A stretch of 13,202 bases of DNA from assembly GCA_017560305.1 (NCBI GenBank), contig JAFYOF010000199.1, positions 1 through 13,202 on the forward strand, read 5' to 3'. Of this stretch, positions 1 through 6,499 are shown in pieces (within the stretch, counting starts at the first letter, position 1; each line of letters begins with the position of its first letter). A model generated the notes under the pieces. The model saw only the letters and a program-made list of their open reading frames with translations. It made no database searches and was not told the origin of the DNA. The position numbers and the translations under genes were made by a program. Source of the DNA: Alistipes sp. Lineage in GTDB: Bacteria; Bacteroidota; Bacteroidia; Bacteroidales; Rikenellaceae.

Positions 1-1553
1 CGAGGGGTCAAGGCAAAACGCTGCTCTGGGGTATAGAAGGCAACATTATCCACGCCTGCATCTGGCATCGCTGGCTCAATATCCTTTCCGCTCATCCAGT
101 CGCCACGAACACCCAGCACCAAAGATAACTTCTCTGGCACATTGTAAGTGTACTCGGCATAGAAACCTGGCTCAACATACTGCTTGATATTATACGCCAC
201 GCCTGTCCAGCGCTCCTTGTTTGCCAGCACGACATTGTTTCGCAAAGTCTCTGTGCTATTTGAAATCGACGCCGAAGCACCCATAATCATCGACGAGCGA
301 GGCGAGAAGTAGTGAGCATACATAAAGTTCAACCACCACGCGCTGTCGTGACCATCGTAGGTATTCAGACCGAAGTAGGCATCCTCCTTGAAGTAGTTGT
401 AGTCGGCAACAAAGGCGATATTTGAACGAAGTTCCTCGCCCTCCACCTCGTCGTAAACCGACTTACCGACTGGCATACCAAACTTCACATAGGCATTCGC
501 GCCCTTGTTGTCCATATGCGAGCCATACACCGAGAGCGACTCTGTCATCTCGTCTCGCATTGACTTCTTGTAATCCATCTCACCGCTCAAGCGGTTCTCA
601 TCGACATACTTCCAGCCCCAGCGCAACTGCTCGCCATTCTTGCCCTGATAGAGCCACTTGTTGGCGATGTTAATCTGGCGTGTCTCGGGAAGGTCGCGAA
701 AGCCATCCTTATTCATATCGTGCGACTTGGTATCCATCGAGCCGTGAGCCAAAATCACAGTCGAAAGACGCTTGTCTGCAGTCACAGGGATAGCAGACGA
801 GAGGTTAATCTCGGGGCGAAGTTCGCTGTCAAAATACAGGTTCACAAACAAGCGCTCCTCATCGGTAGGCTTGCGGTGCTCCATATTGATCTGACCCGTG
901 ATAGCCTCGTGACCAGCCGTTACAGAAGCCACACCCTTTGACACCTGAATAGAGTTGAGCCACATACCGGGCGTATAGTTCAAGCCATAAGGTGCGCTCA
1001 AGCCACGCATAATAGGACGATTCTCGTCAAGAATCTGGGTATAGGTACCAGTCAAGCCGAGCATCTTGATCTGGCGCGCACCAGAGATTGCGTCGCTGTA
1101 ACCCACGGTCACCGAAGCCGAGTTCTCAAAACTCTCGGCAAGTGAGCAGCAGGCCATCTTACACAGACCTGCAAACGAGATTGTCTCGCCCTTCAACAAT
1201 CCATCGTGCTTGATGTAGTTGCCAAGACCACCCTCAACCACCACCTCATCAATCTCGGTGGCGCTCTTCAACGCAAAGTCTACCGCCGTTACTCCAGCCT
1301 CGACCTTGATTGTGTCGCTATGGTAGCCCACATAGGCGGCAACCAACTGATTGTAACCCTTCACCTGATGCAACTTGTAAGAGCCATCAAGTTCGGTGCC
1401 CACGCCCACATTCGTACCCAGCCAATAGACCGAAGCACCGATGAGTGGCTCGCCATTTGAGGCATCACGCACGACACCACTAACATTCTGTGCAGCAACG
1501 CTATAACCCAACAGCGAAAGCAATGCACAAAGCAAAATATTTCTGATTTTCAT
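1..1553 (-). CDS. TonB-dependent outer-membrane receptor with carboxypeptidase-regulatory-like N-terminal domain (3' end outside window)
   Basis: Reading leftward from the ATG at 1553, the frame stays open for 517 codons and leaves the window, so the C-terminal barrel is missing. Residues 1-21 form a signal peptide ending in VAAQ. Residues about 23-98 match a CarboxypepD_reg-like domain (VSGVVRDASNGEPLIGAS, then DGSYKL and VGYHSD). A TonB-box-like EIDEVVVEG lies at 100-108. The plug follows at about 115-225, with ACCSLAESF (134-142), a conserved-looking RQIKMLGLTGTYTQIL stretch and IQVSKG. The remainder is beta-barrel-like. From family knowledge, such receptors import ligands across the outer membrane using TonB energy. 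The Cys-Cys-x-Leu-x-Glu-Ser-Phe plug type is, from memory, the one often found near heavy-metal proteins in Bacteroidetes. It is the last visible gene of a unit with the His/Cys-rich protein 63 bases upstream, which supports a metal or metal-complex ligand; that is inference. Confidence 0.93.
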   Translation of the reverse strand, partial: MKIRNILLCALLSLLGYSVAAQNVSGVVRDASNGEPLIGASVYWLGTNVGVGTELDGSYKLHQVKGYNQLVAAYVGYHSDTIKVEAGVTAVDFALKSATEIDEVVVEGGLGNYIKHDGLLKGETISFAGLCKMACCSLAESFENSASVTVGYSDAISGARQIKMLGLTGTYTQILDENRPIMRGLSAPYGLNYTPGMWLNSIQVSKGVASVTAGHEAITGQINMEHRKPTDEERLFVNLYFDSELRPEINLSSAIPVTADKRLSTVILAHGSMDTKSHDMNKDGFRDLPETRQINIANKWLYQGKNGEQLRWGWKYVDENRLSGEMDYKKSMRDEMTESLSVYGSHMDNKGANAYVKFGMPVGKSVYDEVEGEELRSNIAFVADYNYFKEDAYFGLNTYDGHDSAWWLNFMYAHYFSPRSSMIMGASASISNSTETLRNNVVLANKERWTGVAYNIKQYVEPGFYAEYTYNVPEKLSLVLGVRGDWMSGKDIEPAMPDAGVDNVAFYTPEQRFALTP

Positions 1554-1616
1554 AGTCGTTTAGATGATAATATAATTAAACTTCAGTGCGCCCCAAGAGC
1601 GCAAATCACAAGTAAA

Positions 1617-2081
1617 TTACACTATCGCAGGCGGAGCGCGCAGAGATTGTCCGCCACCATACCCCGACACAAGCGAGGGCAGGATATGTTCCTGATATAC
1701 AAAAGATAACGCACCTTCGGACGACTCTATGGTCACCGCATTATCCATCAGCACCGCCAGCAGAATGGTCTGTCGCAACGAGTGGTCATTGGTCTGCGGA
1801 GGTGTGTAGAGTTTGATGTTGGTTGAGTGGTCGTGATTGCAGCCGCAGCGACGCTCCATCTGCGGAGCCTGATACTCCTGCGAGTGGTCGTGCGAGCAAT
1901 CCTCAGACGAGCAGTGGTGGATGTGGCGGAATGCAGTATGCACATCCGCTGCGTGGTCGTGGTGGCAGCAACCGCACATTAACGACATCACATCGCCTGC
2001 CACCATCGTCGAGATGTAGAGCACAAGCAACGCGATTGCCGATGCGATTTTCACGCCTCCCCTATTTCGCCACTTCATCAT
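1617..2081 (-). CDS. Small exported histidine/cysteine-rich protein, probable metal binder
   Basis: This 154-residue protein has an N-terminal hydrophobic segment at about 11-29 (KIASAIALLVLYISTMVAG) that looks like a signal peptide or membrane anchor. Residues 36-85 then hold 11 His and 7 Cys, arranged as CGCCHHDH, HIHHC, CSHDH and CGCNHDH. Such clusters are typical ligands for copper, zinc, nickel or similar ions. The C-terminal third is ordinary and ends in a Gly-rich stretch followed by SLRAPPAIV. I recall small His-rich Bacteroidetes exported proteins with a comparable ending, but I cannot place it in a named family. It starts 9 bases after the stop of the PqqD-like gene and lies 63 bases before the TonB-dependent receptor on the same strand, so the three are probably co-transcribed. 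ATGs at 2081 and 2078 are both possible starts. A role as periplasmic or surface metal chelator, or as a substrate for the receptor, is inference. Confidence 0.8.
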   Translation of the reverse strand: MMKWRNRGGVKIASAIALLVLYISTMVAGDVMSLMCGCCHHDHAADVHTAFRHIHHCSSEDCSHDHSQEYQAPQMERRCGCNHDHSTNIKLYTPPQTNDHSLRQTILLAVLMDNAVTIESSEGALSFVYQEHILPSLVSGYGGGQSLRAPPAIV

Positions 2082-2090
2082 CCTGAAATA

Positions 2091-2357
2091 CTACTCAAGT
2101 AATTGACACTCCGAAAGTTTATCAATCCACTTCTGGGCATCAGCCAGAGCCGTTGGGGCATCCACCTCGTAGTTGCGCATCAACTCCTCGGCAGCATCCT
2201 CCACCGAAAAATCCTTGCCAGAGAGTGTCTCCCAGAGCAAATGAGCACTGTCGTTGAGCGAGATGATGCGTGTCAAATCAGCACCGTGATGACCCTGCAT
2301 AATGACCACATTTTCGCCCGCGATATTCCTAACTTTATACTCTTGCTTAATTCTCAT
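2091..2357 (-). CDS. PqqD-family (RRE-fold) small protein
   Basis: This 88-residue protein matches the PqqD pattern: a beta-rich N-terminus (MRIKQEYKVRNIAGENVVIM), then the hallmark IISLNDSAHLLWETLSG, a helical acidic stretch (DFSVEDAAEELMRNYEV), and a terminal helix DAQKWIDKLSECQLLE. In PQQ synthesis and many RiPP pathways this winged-helix fold (RRE) binds the leader of a precursor peptide and presents it to a radical-SAM or other enzyme. Stand-alone PqqD-like genes without PQQ synthesis are common in Bacteroidetes, and their role is mostly unknown. It is the first gene of a minus-strand unit, with a -7 box about 27 bases upstream, and is followed 9 bases later by the His/Cys-rich protein. 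No radical-SAM or other modifying enzyme is visible here, so naming a modification pathway would be speculation. The family call is firm; the function is open. Confidence 0.82.
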   Translation of the reverse strand: MRIKQEYKVRNIAGENVVIMQGHHGADLTRIISLNDSAHLLWETLSGKDFSVEDAAEELMRNYEVDAPTALADAQKWIDKLSECQLLE

Positions 2358-2378
2358 AGTGAATCAATTAACCTATAT

Positions 2379-2409
2379 CGTGGCAAAATTAGAAAAAATC
2401 CGTGGCAAA
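2379..2409. repeat. 9-bp direct repeat in the divergent recQ/pqqD-like promoter region
   Basis: CGTGGCAAA occurs at 2379-2387 and again at 2401-2409, a 22-base period and so roughly two helical turns. The left copy overlaps the -7 box of the PqqD unit and the right copy lies between its -7 and -33 boxes. It could be an operator or a duplicated core promoter; a short chance repeat is also possible. Confidence 0.35.
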
Positions 2410-2414
2410 TGCAA
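2384..2414 (-). promoter_or_regulatory. Bacteroidetes-type promoter of the PqqD/His-Cys/TonB unit
   Basis: On the minus strand TAATTTTG (2391-2384) matches the Bacteroidetes -7 consensus TAnnTTTG exactly. A TTG at 2414-2412, 20 bases further upstream, fits the -33 element. The predicted leader before the ATG at 2357 is about 20 bases. This is the best two-box promoter in the window. Confidence 0.6.
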
Positions 2415-2433
2415 AACTTACTGCGCTTTTTTG

Positions 2434-2441
2434 TATTTTTG
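2434..2441 (+). promoter_or_regulatory. -7 promoter element of recQ
   Basis: TATTTTTG matches TAnnTTTG exactly. Transcription would begin near 2447, which favours the ATG at 2469 over the in-frame ATGs at 2448 and 2454. No clear TTG is seen at the expected -33 position. Confidence 0.5.
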
Positions 2442-2468
2442 CACCGTATGGCGATGCAAAACGAAAAT

Positions 2469-4370
2469 ATGGAGGCGCTGCTGAAGGCGACCCTCGAGAA
2501 ATATTGGGGCTACAAGGAGTTCCGCCCTGGTCAGGAGCAAATCATCCACTCAATTATGAGTGGACGCGACACGCTTGCCCTGATGCCAACGGGCGGAGGC
2601 AAGTCGCTCACCTATCAGGTTCCCGCCCTTACCAAAGAGGGCGTCTGCATCGTCATTACCCCTCTGATTGCACTGATGAAGGACCAGGTGGACAGACTCA
2701 AAAGGCTGGGAATATCCGCCGTTGCCATCCACTCGGGACTCTCGTTCACGCAGATTGACATTGCGCTGGACAACTGCGTCTATGGCGATGTGCGCTTTTT
2801 GTATGTCGCGCCTGAACGACTTGCAACAGAGGCGTTTAGGCTGCGTGTGCAAAGAATGAAGGTGAGTCTGCTTGCCGTCGATGAGGCGCACTGTATCTCA
2901 CAATGGGGCTACGACTTCCGCCCATCCTACCTGCGCATTGCCGAGATACGCAAGATGTTACCCGACACACCCGTTCTGGCACTCACCGCCTCGGCAACGA
3001 ATATGGTGGCGGAGGATATTATGCACCACCTCGGCTTCGAGCAACCACACATCATACGCAGCAGTTTCGCACGCCCCAACCTCTCGTATGCGGTGCGTCA
3101 CACCGACGACAAGAACGAGCAGTTGCTGCGCGTGATCAACAATGTTCAGGGCTCTGGAATTGTCTATATGCGCTCCCGCGAGGGTTGCGAGCAACTCGCC
3201 GAGACACTGCGCGCCGAGGGCATATCTGCCTCATATTACCACGCAGGACTACCCCACGCCGAGCGCACAATGCGACAGGAGGAGTGGACATCGGGCAGAG
3301 TGCGTATTATGGTGGCTACCAATGCTTTCGGTATGGGTATCGACAAGGCGGATGTAAGGGTTGTCGTACACTACACGATGAGCGATTCGCTGGAGAGTTA
3401 CTATCAGGAGGCAGGTCGTGCGGGCCGTGACGGCAAGCGCAGTTATGCGGTGCTTTTGGTTGCATCCGATGACCAGAGCAGAATCACAAAACGCTTCCAG
3501 CAGGAGTTCCCTTCGCTGGAGACGATACGAAGCGTCTATGAGAAGGTGTGCAACTTCGTGCAGATGGCGGTGGGCGATGGACTCTACGCCTCGCTGATCT
3601 TCAACATCCACGAGTTCTGCCGCCGCGAGAGAATCTATGTCGGCACGGTGAAGGCGGTGATGGATTTGCTTGAGCAGAACAACTACCTCACCCTCACCGA
3701 GGAGATGGAAAACCCTGCGCGAGTGATGTTCTGCATCAGCCGCGACGACCTCTATAAGATTAGAGTTGGGCGCAACGACCTCGACCATATAATCCGCACA
3801 ATACTACGCCTTTACAACGGCATCTTCACCGAGTTCCGCGCCATCGACGAGAAGCAGATTGCAGCCACCAGCGGCTACACCGTAGAGAAGGTCAAGGAGT
3901 TGCTGAAGCGTATGTGGCAGATGAGAATCATCCGCTACATCCCAGCCAACACTTCACCGATGCTCTTCTTCAACGAGGAGCGTCTGCCAACAAAAGACCT
4001 CTTCATCGCACCCGAGACCTACCTCCAGCGCAAAAAACTGATGGAGGAGCGATTTGAGAATATGCTCTCCTATGCTATGAACGAGCAGGAGTGTCGCAGC
4101 GTGGTCATCCAGCGCTACTTCGGTGATGATGAGGCTGTTCCTTGCGGCGTGTGCGATGTATGCCTTGCCAACAAACGACGCCTAAAGAGCGAGAAGGCGG
4201 ACCTCACCGCAACCATACTTCAACTGCTCGAGCGAGAGCCTATGACCACCCGCGAACTGTGTCGCGAGATTAAGGTTGAGCCCGCCGTTATAGCCTCAAC
4301 AATCGAGCAGATGCAAGAAGATGGTAAAATTTCGAGCGCGATAAGCGGAAAACTCATAATAAATAAGTAA
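2469..4370 (+). CDS. recQ: ATP-dependent DNA helicase RecQ
   Basis: From ATG 2469 this is 633 residues. It unwinds 3'-tailed DNA in replication-fork repair and recombination. The Q motif is near YKEFRPGQEQII, Walker A is MPTGGGKS with Lys45, the DEAH box is at 138-141, the aromatic-rich loop is HCISQWGYDFRPSYL, motif III is ALTASAT, and motifs V-VI are ATNAFGMGIDKADVRVVVHY and QEAGRAGRDG. The RecQ zinc site is C542 with C559-x2-C562-x2-C565, followed by a short winged-helix-like tail (TATILQLLEREPMTTREL...); there is no HRDC domain. About 190 residues separate the helicase core from the zinc site, far more than in E. coli RecQ. The frame is open back to 2103, but that part lies antisense to the PqqD-like gene. 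The ATGs at 2448, 2454 and 2469 are all possible; I chose 2469 because of the -7 box at 2434-2441 and because family members begin close to the KYWGY motif. Confidence 0.95.
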   Translation: MEALLKATLEKYWGYKEFRPGQEQIIHSIMSGRDTLALMPTGGGKSLTYQVPALTKEGVCIVITPLIALMKDQVDRLKRLGISAVAIHSGLSFTQIDIALDNCVYGDVRFLYVAPERLATEAFRLRVQRMKVSLLAVDEAHCISQWGYDFRPSYLRIAEIRKMLPDTPVLALTASATNMVAEDIMHHLGFEQPHIIRSSFARPNLSYAVRHTDDKNEQLLRVINNVQGSGIVYMRSREGCEQLAETLRAEGISASYYHAGLPHAERTMRQEEWTSGRVRIMVATNAFGMGIDKADVRVVVHYTMSDSLESYYQEAGRAGRDGKRSYAVLLVASDDQSRITKRFQQEFPSLETIRSVYEKVCNFVQMAVGDGLYASLIFNIHEFCRRERIYVGTVKAVMDLLEQNNYLTLTEEMENPARVMFCISRDDLYKIRVGRNDLDHIIRTILRLYNGIFTEFRAIDEKQIAATSGYTVEKVKELLKRMWQMRIIRYIPANTSPMLFFNEERLPTKDLFIAPETYLQRKKLMEERFENMLSYAMNEQECRSVVIQRYFGDDEAVPCGVCDVCLANKRRLKSEKADLTATILQLLEREPMTTRELCREIKVEPAVIASTIEQMQEDGKISSAISGKLIINK

Positions 4371-4375
4371 CTTTG
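4368..4375 (+). promoter_or_regulatory. Possible internal -7 element before the exonuclease gene
   Basis: TAACTTTG fits TAnnTTTG exactly and its first three bases are the stop codon of recQ. A start near 4382 would give a leader of about 14 bases before the ATG at 4396, so the exonuclease and methyltransferase genes may be expressed apart from recQ. No -33 TTG is evident. Confidence 0.4.
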
Positions 4376-4395
4376 CAGTTTGTAAAGTTAAAGCG

Positions 4396-5136
4396 ATGAT
4401 TTTTCAACCTACCATATCCAACGAGCAGACAGCCGAGTTACCCTCGGCTCACTTCGACGGGCGCATAGTTGTAGTCGACAGTGAGGCTCAGATTGAGAAG
4501 GTCTGCGCCGACCTTGGTGCGCAGCAAATCATCGGCTTCGACACCGAGACACGCCCCTCGTTCAAGGCAGGCGTGACGAACAAGGTGGCTCTGCTACAAC
4601 TCTCTACATCAGAGTGTTGCTATCTCATCCGTCTGTGTCGCACCAAACTCCACCCTGCCATTTTGAAGATTTTGAGCAACCCCGCAATCAAGAAGATTGG
4701 CGCCGATGTGGCGGGCGACATCCGCTCGTTGCACGCCCTGCGCAACTTCAAGGAGCGAGGCTTCCTCGACCTTCAGCAGATGGCTTCATATTGGGGCATC
4801 GAGGAGAAGAGTCTGCGTAAGATGTCGGCTCTGGTGCTTGGCGAGAGAGTGTCGAAGGCGCAACGCTTGAGCAACTGGGAGGCGAGCACGCTCACCCCAC
4901 AACAGCAGATGTATGCCGCAACGGATGCGTGGGTCTGCATCAAGATTTACGAAAAACTGATGGCGACACCGCCCATCAAGGAGTTACCCTCGTTTGAGAT
5001 AACCCCAGCGGCGGAGGTCATAAAGAGCGCACCGAAGCGCCCACGCCGACCACATCGTCGCTACGACAAGAGAAGACAACAAAACGATAATCAATCACAA
5101 AAATATGAGAACACAAATATTCCTTCGACGAGGTAA
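4396..5136 (+). CDS. DEDDy 3'-5' exonuclease, WRN/RNase D type
   Basis: This 246-residue protein shows the three exonuclease motifs of the DEDDy group. Exo I is GFDTET with D49 and E51, Exo II is GADVAGDIRSL with D108 the likely ligand, and Exo III is YAATDAW with Y173 and D177. The acidic residues bind two metal ions that drive 3'-5' removal of nucleotides. The run SNWEASTLTPQQQMYAATDAWVCIKIYEKL resembles the Werner-syndrome exonuclease domain more than classical RNase D, and the HRDC domains of RNase D are absent. After about residue 200 comes a low-complexity basic tail (KRPRRPHRRYDKRR), plausibly for nucleic-acid contact. It follows recQ by 25 bases and overlaps the rlmI-like gene by 32 bases, so the three probably form one unit. 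Whether the substrate is DNA or RNA cannot be told from sequence; the recQ neighbour favours DNA and the rRNA methylase neighbour favours RNA. Confidence 0.9.
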   Translation: MIFQPTISNEQTAELPSAHFDGRIVVVDSEAQIEKVCADLGAQQIIGFDTETRPSFKAGVTNKVALLQLSTSECCYLIRLCRTKLHPAILKILSNPAIKKIGADVAGDIRSLHALRNFKERGFLDLQQMASYWGIEEKSLRKMSALVLGERVSKAQRLSNWEASTLTPQQQMYAATDAWVCIKIYEKLMATPPIKELPSFEITPAAEVIKSAPKRPRRPHRRYDKRRQQNDNQSQKYENTNIPSTR

Positions 5137-6301
5137 GGAGGAGTCACTCCTGCGTCGCCACCCCTGGATTTTTTCGGGCGCTATCGAGCGCGTGAAGAGC
5201 GAGGGCGAGATTAAAGAGGGCGAGGTGGTGGATGTATTCACCAAGTCGGGCGAGTTCATCGCTCGCGGTCACTATCAGATTGGCTCTATCGCCGTGCGTG
5301 TGCTTACCTTCGAGCAGGAGGAGGATATTGACCAGCAGTGGTGGAACAACCGCATCGCAGTGGCGTATGATGTGCGCCGCACGCTCGACCTTACCGACAA
5401 CGAGGCTACGAACTGCTATCGTCTTGTCCACGGCGAGGGTGACTCGCTGCCTGGTCTGGTGATTGACATCTACGACTCGGTTGCTGTGGTGCAATGCCAC
5501 TCGGTGGGTATGTACCTCTCGCGTATGGCTATTGCCGAGGCTCTGCGTAACACCTACGGCGATAAACTCACAGCCATCTATGACAAGAGTTCGCAGACCG
5601 TACCTTTCAAGGCTGGCTTGAACGCGGTGGATGGTTACATCTGGGGCAAGAGCGACCACAAGGCACACATCGTGAAGGAGAACGGCGAGAAGTTCCTCGT
5701 GAACTGGGAGGAGGGTCAGAAGACAGGTTTCTTCCTCGACCAACGCCAGAACCGCGAACTCGTGAAGCACTACTCAAAGGGACGCACCGTACTCAATACA
5801 TTCTGCTACACGGGCGGTTTCTCGGTCTATGCGGCTTCGGGAGGCGCTTTGGAGGTTTGTTCGGTGGATGCTTCGGAGCGCGCCGTACAACTCGCCGAGG
5901 AGAATATGAAACTCAACTTTGGCGACAGCTTGAAACACTCGGCTGTGGCGGCTGATGCGGTGGAGTACATCAAGCAGATTGGCAGCAAGTACGACCTTAT
6001 CATCCTCGACCCACCAGCCTTCGCTAAGCACCACAAGGTGTTGGGCAACGCAATGCAGGGATATAAGAGAATCAACGCACGCGCCTTGTCGCAGATCAAG
6101 AGCGGCGGTATCCTCTTTACATTCTCTTGCTCACAGGCGGTATCGAAGGAGTTGTTCCGCACAACGGTCTTTTCGGCAGCTGCTATTGCTGGCAGAAAGG
6201 TGCGCATCCTGCACCAGCTCACCCAGCCCGCCGACCACCCTATCAACATCTACCACCCCGAGGGCGAGTACCTGAAGGGCTTGGTGTTGTATGTAGAGTA
6301 A
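5105..6301 (+). CDS. rlmI: Class I SAM-dependent rRNA methyltransferase, RlmI-like (23S rRNA m5C)
   Basis: This 398-residue protein has the length and domain order of RlmI, which makes 5-methylcytosine in 23S rRNA (position 1962 in E. coli). An N-terminal PUA domain covers about 1-70 (LRRGKEESLLRRHPWIFSGAI ... GEVVDVFTKSGEFIARG). The middle domain includes RLVHGEGDSLPGLVIDIY. The C-terminal Rossmann methyltransferase has its SAM loop at VLNTFCYTGGFSVYAA, motif IV DPPAFAK with D302, and FSCSQAVSK with C342, the probable catalytic cysteine. The start lies inside the end of the exonuclease gene (32-base overlap, different frame), which suggests translational coupling. A strong hairpin terminator begins 20 bases after the stop. 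The family call is firm; the exact cytosine modified is assumed from homology. Confidence 0.93.
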   Translation: MRTQIFLRRGKEESLLRRHPWIFSGAIERVKSEGEIKEGEVVDVFTKSGEFIARGHYQIGSIAVRVLTFEQEEDIDQQWWNNRIAVAYDVRRTLDLTDNEATNCYRLVHGEGDSLPGLVIDIYDSVAVVQCHSVGMYLSRMAIAEALRNTYGDKLTAIYDKSSQTVPFKAGLNAVDGYIWGKSDHKAHIVKENGEKFLVNWEEGQKTGFFLDQRQNRELVKHYSKGRTVLNTFCYTGGFSVYAASGGALEVCSVDASERAVQLAEENMKLNFGDSLKHSAVAADAVEYIKQIGSKYDLIILDPPAFAKHHKVLGNAMQGYKRINARALSQIKSGGILFTFSCSQAVSKELFRTTVFSAAAIAGRKVRILHQLTQPADHPINIYHPEGEYLKGLVLYVE

Positions 6302-6321
6302 TCGTACAAGGTATAGAAAGT

Positions 6322-6354
6322 AAAAATGTCAGACCGAAAAAGTCTGACATTTTT
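6322..6354. terminator. Intrinsic, probably bidirectional terminator after the rlmI-like gene
   Basis: A perfect 13-base stem (6322-6334 with 6342-6354) surrounds the 7-base loop CGAAAAA. The stem ends in a T run on the plus strand and, because its left foot is AAAAA, a T run on the minus strand as well. It ends the recQ-exonuclease-rlmI unit and can also stop transcripts of the minus-strand lipoprotein gene. Confidence 0.88.
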
Positions 6355-6367
6355 TATTTAAAGGTTT

Positions 6368-6487
6368 CACTCTCCAGCGAGTTAGATTTTTGAGGAAATT
6401 TCGCTTTAAACTCCGAAGGCAATAGTGGACCTATTGTCGAGGAGCGCAAAGCAAAATTTACCAAAAAGAAACTCGCCAAAAGAGCCG
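6368..6487. repeat. About 120-base imperfect palindrome (element A) at a convergent gene junction
   Basis: The centre is CAATAG-TGGAC-CTATTG (6420-6436), with a 5-base loop. The arms keep pairing outward with interruptions: GCGAGTT (6378-6384) matches the complement of AACTCGC, GCTTT (6403-6407) matches AAAGC, CTCC (6411-6414) matches GGAG, and AAATTT meets AAATTT. The outer edges are CTCTCC and AAAGAG. No ORF of note is present. It fits a REP/MITE-like intergenic element; copies elsewhere in the genome cannot be tested here. With the terminator at 6322-6354 it accounts for most of the 198-base gap. Confidence 0.6.
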
Positions 6488-6499
6488 CGTTAGACGAAT

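Noticed and set aside
1587..1603. Small hairpin TGCGC/GCGCA between the His/Cys-rich gene and the TonB receptor gene
   Set aside because: Only 5 base pairs with no T run on the minus strand, so it is too weak to call a terminator or attenuator.
1823..2086. 87-codon plus-strand frame opposite the His/Cys-rich gene
   Set aside because: The minus-strand frame has a signal peptide, metal-ligand clusters and operon spacing; the plus frame is low-complexity with no such support.
2103..2468. In-frame N-terminal extension of recQ by up to 122 residues
   Set aside because: This part lies antisense across the PqqD-like gene, precedes the recQ -7 box, and has no similarity to a RecQ N-terminus.
5144..5770. 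208-codon minus-strand frame within the rlmI-like gene
   Set aside because: Antisense to a gene with clear PUA and methyltransferase motifs; no domain or promoter of its own.
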